Shown here: positions 23,901 through 34,599 of the stretch, piece after piece
Layout: each line of letters opens with the position of its first letter
How positions within the stretch are numbered: the stretch's first letter is position 1
Assembly: GCA_022695795.1 (NCBI GenBank)
Contig: MU404109.1
Location: 228,962 to 292,961 of the forward strand
Direction: 5' to 3'
DNA: 64,000 bases
Source: Biscogniauxia marginata
Lineage: Eukaryota; Ascomycota; Sordariomycetes; Xylariales; Xylariaceae
Notes under the pieces: generated by a model
Told to the model about the DNA's origin: nothing
The model's input: the letters and a program-made list of their open reading frames with translations, nothing else
Database searches by the model: none
Position numbers and translations under genes: made by a program

Positions 23901-26542
23901 ATGCCCCTCGAGAGATGAGGACTTTATATGGGTTAGCTTGGTATTACAAGCCCTTTTTTGCGGAAGATCCAACCCTTGAGGCTACACTTACGCCATTTCT
24001 GCGGAATTCTGTTGGAGTTACTGATTTGTCATGGATCGACATTATCAAGGAAATAAACATGCAAATAGAAGGAGAGAGTCCAGATGCGTACACTATATAT
24101 CTGATGTACGACCTATTGGCTGGCTTGGAGTCAAAGGTACCAGAATACGAAAGGAAGACCATCAAGTAAGTTTCTGTTATATATATTTAGGAGCCGTGTC
24201 CTAACAGACCGACAGGGATAGCTTTCAGCAAGAGCCCTTAATATATGCCGCCGGAGAATGGCATGCGGTGTTAGCTTGCTTATGGTCGAGCGCTACGACT
24301 ATTCCGGGAAAGACAACCCTGAATAGCCAGTATCCAGAAATGAAGACGTTCTTCGTTGATTTCTTAGGAGTTGAAACGTTGACTCTAGATATGGTTTACG
24401 AGGAACTCAAAAGGAAAGGTTCAATATCGAGCTGCGCGTCAATCTCTGAAGTGAAGCAAGAGTTATGTCAGTTCAGTTTTCTTCTTTCCGCGTCAAAGAA
24501 TACGCCAGATCCGAAACCTATTCTGGACGGACGGGTATTTCCTGTCAGATTTCCAAATGGTGAAGTCCAGCTACTTGATACTTCAACCGATTTCGCAATA
24601 GTCGACCGCAAGCCACTAGGGGAGAAATTTGGTAGCAGGGCAAAAATGCTCGACTTTACACTTGACGAAGTTCGTTGTCTTCAGCCTTTCCTGCAGTGGG
24701 CTGGATTGGATGGCCGTCGCCTGTCAGTAAAGGTGACTGAAGTTACAGCACCAATCGGCAATGGCGAATATTCCGTTCAAGAGTCATGCCGTAACATCAA
24801 ATCTAGGGCTCATGCATTATGCCGGTCAGTTAGCCCAGCCAGAGGTTAGTAACATATACTAAAGTGTAAATAGTGTCGCAACTCACTTTGAAAGTCCGAG
24901 GGCTCTAGTGGACCCCATGGCATTTTTTCAGCTCATTAAAAGATCTACAGTACTAGAAACGGACGGGATCAGGTCAGAGTTACATCTTCTTGAGGATGGT
25001 TGCACATTGAAAGTGATACAATCCCAAAGCGAACTTCACATGGAAACAACAGAGGACACATTGAGGATATATGTTCCCAAAGATGCACAACGCCAGGATA
25101 TTTGCTTTGTTTACAGTCTTCCCCATGCGCTGTTCAAATGGATGATGGATGAAAGTGTCTCAACGGTCTCGACTGGGGAAAGGGAACGAGCCACACGGCT
25201 CATTTTCAGCATTCTGGTAACCAACCCTTCCTCGCTCGGTTCAATATTGGACATGGAGGGTGTCGTTGAATTGGACTTCCCAGATGAAAGTACGAACATC
25301 GATATACAAGACGAACAAAACAGATCCGCCTCTCCTGAAGTCATCATTCAGAAATCTGTCAGCTCCCACGCGACCATTCAGGACCAGAGACCAGTGACGC
25401 CTGTGAGCTTGGAGGACGACGATGACAGCGCGGGAACCGAATCTCCAATTTCCTCGACTTCTTCAGCTGCGGATCCATCAACTCCGAAGCACGTATTTTA
25501 CCCCACTTGGTATATGACGCCTGAATCCAATCCGTCACATCAGTCTTCTAGCTCTAGCATTTCATCCGCGGAAAGTGTTTATCATTCTCCATTACCCTCA
25601 CCACCACTCTGGTCTCCACCGCTAGCCACACCATCGCAGCCAAGTGCCCCTCGAGGTCTAGAAGATATTAGCTTACTCGAAAGAGCAATATATGTTTCTC
25701 TACTTGGGAAAGTTATTCAAGCGGCTCGTAACGTACACCTCTTGCGCAAAGGGGCTTTCGATTTGACAGCTCTGAGAGTTGCACTCTCAGAGATAGATGA
25801 GAGTCATGACTCAACAGATGATAACTTTAGGATGTGCTCGACTAGCCAGATTGTTCGAGACGAGATGATTAGGGCAGCTGGAGAGCTCTTTGTACGTTCC
25901 TTTCTCAAGACATACAACCATGCAACAGCATCCAGTACTTATCTTATCACTAGGTATTCGAGTTACTATCCCATTTGAACCCTAGACTGCCACATGTTTC
26001 ACGAGAGATCTGGCAGAGCACCATTAGGAAGTACGTCACGGTGCACCCGGACTACGCAGATATGCTACCCTGGAACGGCCAAGAGATGGCAGACATCATA
26101 TACACGGACTCAGACAGCGCCCTAACCAACGCCTTCATCGAGAATGGGTACCTCAGACGAAGCATCTGGGAGGGCCGCAAGCCGACGTACTACATCGAAG
26201 TGAAGACCACCACAGGCCCGTGCCAGACGCCATTCTTTCTGAGCAAGCCCCAATACAAGAGGGTAAGCCGCCCTGCTCATTCCTATTATTAGATCTTACC
26301 AACTCCGTTTCGGGGAAAAGAGACTATATTTGCTGACTCTAGTATAGATGCAGGACAGATCGAACGGGCTGACAAGGACCGAAAACCCCGAGACGATATA
26401 CGTCGTGTTCCGGGTCTTCAACCTGGGCAGGGATTCGATTGACTTCTCTATCTATGTGGACCCTCATTTCATGAAGGAGCAGGGCTCCCTGAAGTTCACG
26501 GCTGAGACCTGGTCGGTGGTTCCTACTTCGTTGGCATTTTAA
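20913..26542 (+). CDS. NO VEIN/sacsin-like GHKL ATPase with C-terminal DUF3883 domain
   Basis: Eight exons keep phase throughout: 20913-21079, 21133-21997, 22051-23762, 23824-24165, 24216-24824, 24874-25891, 25954-26262, 26348-26542. They encode 1738 residues. The N-terminus is a GHKL ATP-binding domain: FELLHNADDN (about 70-79, N box), NEDGF (107-111) and GEKGIGFKSVF (135-145). The middle is long and helical with a Ser/Pro-rich linker in exon 6. The C-terminus matches DUF3883 (NO VEIN C-terminal), with ADIIYTD (about 1617-1623) and YYIEVKTT (about 1651-1658), an E-x-K pattern typical of PD-(D/E)xK nuclease-like folds. Exon 4 could alternatively start at 23845. Related proteins occur widely in fungi, but their role is unclear to me. 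All ATPase motifs look intact although the gene lies 1.4 kb from the RIP block. Confidence 0.92.
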
Positions 26543-27044
26543 GGAGAAGACGTGTGCGTCGAGACGGGATCATCTGTAGGCTATGTTTGTAGGATAGTTG
26601 TGTATATACATCGGTTATCCTAGACCTGAAATATGAGTCAGGTCGCGATTTTATGTTCCACTCAGAAAATATGCTATGTTTAGGGGGCATACTTGTATCA
26701 CCGGGAGACCTGAGCCTAAGTCTCATACAGTGGCCTTCGGCCTTGTATGAGACGTACTTTAGGCCATATAATATTCCCATTCCTAACTTAGGTCTTGAGA
26801 AGATTAATTGTCGGTTCCTACCCATAGGAGTACAATAATTGTACCTAGCTTGCCGACCCTACATGATGATAACTTGCTCATTTTTCCAAGTTTCAGCTTC
26901 GGAGAAGCTTATAAGCGGCCTGTGGCAGGGTGCCATCTTATTTAAGCATCACTAGATGAAATGCAATGACTATAACATCAAGTGGCTCTTCGTAAGGCTC
27001 CGGAACGGAGAGCCGCTGACTGCTAGCATGTGGATGCAAGAGGC
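26543..27044. other. Intergenic, 3' of the ATPase gene
   Basis: Presumed 3' UTR and spacer. No coding, RNA or repeat feature is recognised in this stretch. Confidence 0.5.
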
Positions 27045-27288
27045 ATGAAGAAAAAAAGAAAAAAGAAGACCACCCACAAACTTACGCGTCAACCCGAAGA
27101 TTTGTCCACACGTATGCAGACTTCCCGCAGATATTCTCATGGACGTAGTCGTCAGCCCTTCAAAATCTCGAAACACAAGGGTACGCACACACATAGCATG
27201 GGATTCGAACCCATGCACTCACTGTGGGATTTACCCACATTGCTAGGTACGCAGAATTGCGTACAATACTAGCTAGACCAACATACCC
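27045..27288 (-). ncRNA. tRNA-like Pol III unit, possible SINE
   Basis: Read on the minus strand, 27288-27179 resembles a long class-II tRNA. It has an A-box-like TGGTCTAGCTAG (27280-27269) and a perfect B box GGTTCGAATCC (27211-27201). It forms three hairpins: GTACGCA/TGCGTAC, GTGGG/CCCAC and GCATGGG/CCCATGC. GGGTATG at the 5' end can pair with CGTACCC at the 3' end. It is not a normal tRNA: the anticodon-arm loop has an even number of bases and about 10 extra bases separate the T arm from the acceptor strand. Downstream comes about 115 bp of unique body and then T-runs (27064-27045) that could terminate Pol III. A tRNA-derived SINE or tRNA pseudogene is the likeliest reading. Confidence 0.45.
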
Positions 27289-28321
27289 ACATAGCCAACA
27301 TTCCCACATGAGATTTGATTTTGGTTCATTGCTTTGTTAGCTAAACTTATGTACTTTATTCACGCATTCTTCCGTATTACCCCTTAGTGTTTGCCATGGG
27401 CAACGAATTTAGCAGCTCTCCGTTTAAACACCGATCCCCTTTTGCTTTGCTACAGATTTATGCTACGACAACGTAAGATGTCGCTATATGACATTCTCGA
27501 GGCCGACTTTAGTCTTAGTCGGGGGTTATCACTCAAAAAGGGGCTATTACGAGGTTTCTTCTCTGTTCATGATGGATCAGTATTTGATATTGCACATCTC
27601 TTGACGTAGCCATACGCTTTTCATCCGGGAGTGACAAGCGCGGATGTCTTACAGACGATAAGGAATACCAGTACCACCATGATAACTACTTCACTTACTG
27701 GATTGTATTACACAATATTATATTTACCACAATTGTGATGATATTACGACTTCTCCCTAAGACTCCACTAGGAAGTGGGCAGACACTGATCCAATAATAG
27801 AAAATAGCAAAGGGCGTAGCGACCAGGTAGATGTCTCTTTGCCTTTTGTCTTAAGAGATATTATGTCCGCAATCATGCCGCTACTGGAGGTCAATCGAGC
27901 CATACCAGAAAATCCGACAAGGGAGCAGGACGTAACTGAGCGCCCTTACGTAGGTATTTTCTTTACGCGCAAGTCATCTAGCCACTTCTTGGTACATTGC
28001 ATTTACCAAATGCATCGTGGATTTATGGACGTTATTCATGCATTTACTAGGATTCCAATTGTAAGTGATGGGTTATGTCTTCACGGGGGTATTTAAGAGC
28101 CTTTCACTCACAAATTTACTGACTCAGGATGGTAAATGAAAAGATACCGCATAAGGGTCGAACGAGATTAAAATTTATGTTGCGGTTGAAGGGAGAGGTT
28201 CACATTCCGAAGTATATCATGGTAGAGAAACGATAAATAAAACAATTCTAATACCTGAAGTTTATATTACAATACAACGGTAAATCGACTGATAACAAAA
28301 GCACCCTATTTAGGCTTTTCC
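27289..28321. other. Intergenic
   Basis: Short unconnected frames only. I found no recognisable product, RNA gene or repeat. Confidence 0.45.
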
Positions 28322-29898
28322 TCAGTTTCCCTTCCACTCGGCAAATAGTAGCCATAGATTAGAGCCAGACGGCTGCTTGGCCTCCAGGAACTGGAAACCC
28401 GGGCCGGCAAGCTCGAAAATCTTTTCCCAGTCGCTCACCTCTCTCTCATGAGAATTCTGAATCACAGTCATTGTAAGGTCCATGGACCTACATAGTATCG
28501 GGCATTAGCTCATGTACAGGGTGTTGGGGGGGGGGGGCTCTTTATTAAAACGCACCGAAGACTATCTTCCTGCCATTTTGACAGGACACCGGGTTTGGGC
28601 AGGACATTGTCGTTGACAACAATCTTAGCGCCTGGCTTAAGCGCTGGAATGAGATTTCGCAGAATCTTGACGCAGTACTTATCAGACCAATTATGGAAGA
28701 TCCAGCGGAAGAAGTAAACATCGGCGCCGTGGATAGGTTGTTCAGTAAGAAAGTCATGCGTCATGAATTTCACACGATGTGCCAAATCCGCAGGTGCCTC
28801 TTTCTCGGCCGCTACGATTACGGGCTCCAGGTCTTGAACCACGAAGGATAGAGAAGGGAATTTCCGAGCAATCGAGAAGCAAACGAAGCCCTGGGAGCCA
28901 CCGACCTGGTTGCGACATTAATATGGGTTGCCACAGGTTCAACGCAGTCGCTCCTGTGGTGAATCACAAATGAACCAAGTTGTGCACTTTCGAATGCAGA
29001 ATGGGTAACTTGAAACTTACGTCTACAACAGTTCCGTCGCCGAGATTACCCCACGGAAAGTTGTTCGCAATATGGTCAAGCTCGTACCCAGTGCCCTCAG
29101 TGTAAGATCGCATAGCATTTCCGAATCTACGCGCACGCTCTGGGAACTTTGAGAACTCCTCATAGATAGACTTGTCCGTATGGTTGGCCAAGGCGAATCC
29201 CTGCGGAGCAAGTATCAGTATCTTCATTCTCGAATGCGACATCGATCATGACATCAGTATATAGCAGACTTGCCGTCTCGTTAGGTTCCTGCGAGCCCGG
29301 GTATTTCTCCAGCGCATTGCAGGTCTGCGCGGCGGCCTGCCACAGATCATCTGTGCTGGCCCCTACCCAATCATGCATAACTTTGTCCTCGGCAAGTAAG
29401 CGTGAAACTGCATTGTGAGCAACTATGCCAGGGCGGGGTTCCAAGAAGATATCCTTTGCGACGGCTTGACGAAGAATTTGGCGAACGTTGGTTTCGCTAA
29501 GGCAAGTGGCTGCAGCAATCTCTGAAAACGAAGCCTCGCTGCCAACAGGAAACGAGTGGGCTAGACGGAATCGTATGATAGCATGCTGGCTAATGAGTTC
29601 GCTAGGCTATGAAAGTGTCAGACACTACTTTTCCAGGTAGTGCAGGATATGAACTAACTGAGTAACTCATCAGGTATTCTCGGGGCCCAAGAGCTAAACG
29701 ACGTAGCTCCAATGTATCGTCGATGATAGCAACACGTGCAGATTCTACTTCAAGCTCCTCTTTGGGGACCAAGGTGTCTCGAGGGCTACCTACGTCAAAT
29801 GACGGCGTAGGAAGTTTGCGAGCGACTAGATAGTCATTTAACTTAGACGCGTTGGTCGCTATTCTGTTTGCTAGTTGAATGATATGAGAGCTCTCCAT
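28322..29898 (-). CDS. SAM-dependent O-methyltransferase (family 2)
   Basis: Five exons on the minus strand, 29898-29659, 29606-29274, 29200-29021, 28905-28556 and 28487-28322, give 422 residues, a usual length for the family. The N-terminal half is the dimerisation/winged-helix region (HAIIRFRLAHSFPVG, then HDWVGAS). The C-terminal half is the Rossmann SAM-binding domain: VDVGGSQGFVCFSIA (motif I), VVQDLEPV, and RWIFHNWSD containing the expected catalytic His. It resembles secondary-metabolite enzymes of the sterigmatocystin O-methyltransferase type; the substrate cannot be read. Intron 2 (29201-29273) starts with GC instead of GT. Intron 4 (28488-28555) contains a 12-base homopolymer. Neighbouring terpenoid-type remnants suggest it once tailored such a product. 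Confidence 0.88.
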
Positions 29899-32333
29899 GC
29901 TGATAAGAATGAAATGTCGATTCCTTGGTAACTGGGTTCTGATATCGTCCTATTTGTGGTTTTGGCTATGCTGGCTGGTCGTAGGATGGTAAATGGGATG
30001 ACTGACGTACTGAGAAGAATACCAAGATCGAAAGCAGAATTTGGGTAGAAGGACTTCATAAAAGAATGTAAGGGATCCTGCAAGTGAGATGTTACCTTTA
30101 GGCTCTGTCTTGGCTCTTGTTATTGCTTTGATGTAATAGGAGCGTCTTAGTTACGTTGGTGGTGGGACCCATCTTTGATAGATCATGTCGCACCAACATC
30201 TTCCTATATTATGCATGTCATGTCCTACTCGTCACCAACAAATATAGATATTGCTACGTATGCTCTAGTTTATACGCATTGGCTAGATATTTCACAGTTT
30301 GCACTTGTTTAAATGGAATCATTAGTAGGGCGATCAAATGCAGTATACCTACCTAGCATTAGGTATAATGTTTAGAGTTGTGCTATTGCCTTATGTACCT
30401 AGTTGGTATGATACTTCCAACCTTATAGTGCATACGATCGTGCGGGAAATAAGGATGTGGCCCAGGAAATTAGAGGGCCATTCCGTTACATGTACTAACA
30501 AGCCTAGGTATGTTGTGATCATGATTTGCATAATTATTAGAGTGGTATATTCGAAAAAGAAAGGCCGCCCCATAGCTTCGTGTCCGTATTAGAACAAAGC
30601 CTCGGTAGGACGATGAATGATTTCATAGAGAAACTGGATAATATAGGAAGGGGAAAGATAGCATGCACTCATACGTGGCAACCAAGTCCAACCAGCAATG
30701 GTAGAGTCAAATGAGCACGCCTTCTTAATCAAATGGGAGTATTTGGTAGAAGCAATTATAATTCCGCTATAGAATATCCAGAGCATCAGGAACCGAAGTC
30801 GGGCAGCCGCTGAATTCCTCCTACAAGTTTATTCTTTGCCAGTAGTTTAACAGTATCCGACTGCTTTCCTGCCATAGATTATTATCTGTCAAGCCTTGAC
30901 CACCCACCACAGTCTCTGTCTCCGATAACTCCTCATTAGATCTTCACTCATTTCAGTGGTCATTCCGGCATTGGTGCGGCTAATGCGATGGATTATATTC
31001 CCATTTTCGAATTGTGCTCTCCTTTCATCTTTGGTTGTGGACCCAACTGAAAGAGTTATCCTCTTTACCCGCTGTAGTTTATCTCAGTTTTTACCAAAGT
31101 ATGCCTCTTCATGGGCATTTTGCGACAGTGCCGCGTCAGATGAATCGACAAATGTAGCCTCCTTGAACAGGGAAAATAGTTGAGTTTCTTCTTGAACTTT
31201 TGTAGAAAACCCCTCTTGTTTCTTTCTCCAGCTATTTCCCAGCCCACTATATTATCATTATCTGTGATAAACAGCTTAATGCCAACGAATACGGAGGCTG
31301 AGTGTAGTGGCTTGATTGCCTCTCCCCCGGAATGAATCCATGTCACCTAGATCAGAGCATGTTCCTTAGAATCCCCCGCATAGGTTTATACCAGTATATA
31401 GTATTATCAAATATTTTACGATCCTTTGCGTAATCGGAATAACGCCATTTCGGTCCTTCTCAAATCGAACATCCCAAGGTTAAATGCTGAAAGGGTGTAT
31501 ATAGGGCATGTTTTTATTGAAGCTATAATACGTTATAGTCCGCCTTACCCTTCTAAAGTCTGTTAGCTACGAAGCTATCTATGTATGCCTCTAACCATCT
31601 CGTGATAATTCAGATAACCTGCGTTACGGGTCAACAATATGACTTACAAGGTAAACTGCCCAACCTTGTATACGCGTATCACCCCAATATGTACTACACC
31701 AACTACATACCTATGCAGTTATGCCACTTTTCAGGTCACATGCCAGTCCTGGCCAATTTGTAAATCCTTAATCGATATGCCCGGGGTCTTGAGGCACTTA
31801 GCAACTTCCAATTATTAGTTCAGGACCTACATAGAACCACGGCCATAGGATGTATAAACTTTACGACCTTGATTTTAGGCATGTATAGGTTATCCTATAA
31901 GTCCAGGTAGAAGTAAGCCTACGTAGCATTAGAACATTGGGGGCTGTTCGATTAACCTGTTTAGGAAAAGCATGTATTTTGTCTCGGCAAACTATAACGT
32001 TGTCAAATTCTACAAAAGTGAGGATTGCGTGGCGATTATCTGAGCCCTATGATTTGACTCATTATGTGGGGTACCTGGACTTTGCTTTTCATCACATCTA
32101 TCAAGTTGGGAGTGTACATAATCACTGGTCTCGTAGGTACTATTGTAAGATTATTACGTGACTCATTCGGCAGCAGGATTCGATAGATGTTCGCCTCTGA
32201 ACTGCGGTAGGAGTACCATGCATATAGCATGGTTTTCAATCTGAGTCAGAGTATCTGACAGAATCATTCCAGTACCATCCAAGTTCTAACAAACTAGAGG
32301 GCATGAAGGGAAATCAGATGCTATCAATACTCG
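29899..32333. other. Intergenic, probably decayed sequence
   Basis: Only short frames in all phases. The minus-strand stretch 31065-31346 and its frame-shifted continuation read protein-like (IHSGGEAIKPLHSAS) but cannot be assigned. It may be the eroded remains of another cluster gene. Confidence 0.4.
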
Positions 32334-32798
32334 TCATTTCGCGCCTGCGTTGCTCAACATCTGCTCCAACATTTTAGTGCTCTCGAAAGTATCTACAAAC
32401 TCCAAGATTTGCTTGACCCGCTTCCCATCTTCGGTGAAATCCAGATCCCAGATTACCTCAACAGAGCTCTTGGATTGATCGGGGGTGGTGATAGTTTGTT
32501 CGGTCCATATGGTAGCCCTGCGCTGAGCTGTATCAATAACGGTTCTAGTAACTTTCTGAGATAAGTCTTTCATGGTCTGGAGTTCGATATTCATCTGGGC
32601 CTCGTAGTCGGCATTCGTGATATGAGGCTTGAAGAACTGCGGGTATCTTTGAATGAAAGATAGTGGCCGGTATATTCGAATACAGTCCTCTGCTAGGATC
32701 GCCGAAAATATGGACGTATCCTTCTGCTTCACAGCGAGCGTATTATTCTCCACAAAAGCATTGGCGGTTTCTTGTAGAACTGCTCGGAAATCATCCAT
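32334..32798 (-). CDS. SnoaL-like (NTF2 fold) small protein
   Basis: A single uninterrupted frame of 154 residues. It has the layout of fungal SnoaL-like proteins: an N-terminal helix (AVLQETANAFVENNTLAV), the loop motif DCIRIYRPLSF where the family often has a C-x-P/H-x-P-like sequence, FFKPHITNADYEAQ, a central beta segment with AQRRATIWTEQTI, and the C-terminal DGKRVKQILEFVDTFES. Small proteins of this type include isomerases and cyclase-like enzymes in fungal meroterpenoid and polyketide clusters, as well as proteins of unknown role. Catalytic residues cannot be assigned without a model. It is encoded on the same strand as the O-methyltransferase, 2.4 kb away. Confidence 0.72.
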   Translation of the reverse strand: MDDFRAVLQETANAFVENNTLAVKQKDTSIFSAILAEDCIRIYRPLSFIQRYPQFFKPHITNADYEAQMNIELQTMKDLSQKVTRTVIDTAQRRATIWTEQTITTPDQSKSSVEVIWDLDFTEDGKRVKQILEFVDTFESTKMLEQMLSNAGAK

Positions 32799-33757
32799 GA
32801 TGAATCTAGTGTTCGTATCTGTAGCGTTGCTTATGTACCGTATGAACTGACGTCAGGACTTGATTGAGATATCCAGTACCTAGTATCTTGAAAGGCGCAA
32901 GTCTTAGTATCAAGAGCGAAGGGTAAAATAAACCGTAACGACGGAAAGAATCAAGTACGTACTATGATAGGAAACAAAAAAGGAAATATCCTCGACTGTC
33001 CCTATCGTAAGCCGGGGAATTAGAGATTCTAGGGTACACATGCACATATGAAATCGGATGTATCAACTTGACTCGGCCACCTCGACCGCTGCCTTGCGTC
33101 TGACAAGTGCTTATCCCCCGGCGAATTAGAAAAGGCAGATTGACGAAGGATTATGGTGTGAAGCCATGTCCGGGGTTCCGGTTTGGGAGTGGGGGTGACA
33201 GATAATACTAATGTCACCTCGTAGCTATAAATAGATATGCCCCTAGCACGCCCCCTATGCCCCCTGGGAAGTTCCAGGATAGCTATAGAGATAACTGCTC
33301 CCTCGGCATTAAACGACAACAACAACAATAATAAGAATAAGAATAATTGTAACTAACGATCTTATGCAATATTACTCATCTCCCTAACAACTCCTTGGCG
33401 GCAGCGTGTCCAAACTGACGATTATCTTGGCTTCCCTATTGATTGTATTTGCAATAGACTGTGTCGCTCAGCGATCTTGCACCAAGCTTGATGACCTTGG
33501 ACAAATAAATACCTTAGCCCCCACCTCTCATTCCGTTAAAGCAAGAAACGTTAGAGTCCTCGTACGTTATTTCAAATAATTTGTGACATACGATACTCAG
33601 TTTCCATGCATATTTGCAAGATAATAGCGCACACAGATCAGAGGCATTTCAGCCATAGTTTGATAGACTGACTCTGTGTTACCTGCAGCGCTCTTGTCAA
33701 TGAGAATAGGCTGGAAAGGAGTGCGACTCCGAGTTCAATTTTTTGTACTATATACAC
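32799..33757. other. Intergenic
   Basis: Upstream region of the SnoaL-like gene. No further gene or repeat is recognised. Confidence 0.45.
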
Positions 33758-34560
33758 TCAACATGGCTCCATACGTATGTAAGAGTTGGTCTGCCCACTA
33801 TTGATGTGCTCCTTGCTGTCTTCCCACGTCGTCCCACGTAGATTCTTACCGGTCTTAGAACTTCCATGACGATACCCATATGCGGACGTTGAGGGCTTGT
33901 CCACGGTTGACTCCTTAATGTAATTGCTCCAGAAAGACCGTATAGCAGGCGCACAGCCTACTAAAACGGCTACTGTGCGTTCGATAGTGCTTAATTCCAA
34001 GGTTAGCTAGGTATACTACAATAGCAACGACGATGGTTAATGGGGATGGACTAGGCTTACAAACCAAAGATTGGAACGACCAACCGCGTTTCATCTCTAT
34101 ATAAGCATTCCACTTGTAGCACAGAACAATCACTGATGCAATTATCCCACTGAAAAAGCGCGTTAATCTTTAGATTTTGTAGTAGTCCAGAAGCGATGCA
34201 TAGTATGCCAGAGAAAAATGCTAGATCCAGACCAATATTTTTAGATCTCTCTAGATTGAGGCCAAGGACAGTGATAATGGGTAGAGGAAACATAATTGTG
34301 TCGACAACTACTAAAACAGAGCTAGATATAACCCTATCAATCGTGTTGGAGGCCGCGCAGCCTTAGTATGCAGGAAATGGAGCGTGGCCAGGATCGATAG
34401 GACGCCTCACCAATGTGAAAATCAAGCCTGCGATATACACCAAAGCGTCTACCATCAGAGTAGTCCACGAGATGTACCGGAGCCAGTTATGGATGCCGAA
34501 ACGCTTCAAATAGAGAAAAGAATTATGGGTGCTTTCTAGTTCCAGCCCTACTTGACCTTC
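33758..34560 (-). pseudogene. Truncated fungal rhodopsin-type membrane protein
   Basis: The minus strand encodes disconnected pieces of a seven-helix protein of the fungal rhodopsin (PTH11/SC4-like) family. They are FLYLKRFGIHNWLRYISW (about 34530-34470) and a helix ending in a TAA stop after PGHAPFPAY (near 34365). Next come TIMFPLPIITVLGLNLERSK (about 34300-34235) with its following helix. The last is ELSTIERTVAVLVGCAPAIR (about 34000-33940), which matches the family's C-terminal helix. The N-terminal helices are missing and frames change between pieces. The 5' side abuts the cyclase remnant on the opposite strand, suggesting a rearrangement. Confidence 0.7.
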
Positions 34561-34599
34561 TCACAAATGAAGATTTGTCGATCCAATTCCAATTCGATG

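Noticed and set aside
27179..27288. A functional nuclear tRNA gene
   Set aside because: The anticodon loop has an even number of bases and about 10 extra bases separate the T arm from the acceptor strand. It is kept only as a tRNA-like or SINE-like sequence.
28510..28842. O-methyltransferase as a pseudogene broken by the G-run
   Set aside because: A consistent set of five exons with correct phases restores the full family sequence. The G-run lies inside an intron.
31065..31346. Possible adenylate-forming or monooxygenase fragment (IHSGGEAIKPL)
   Set aside because: Too short, with frame breaks and no second motif. No family could be assigned.
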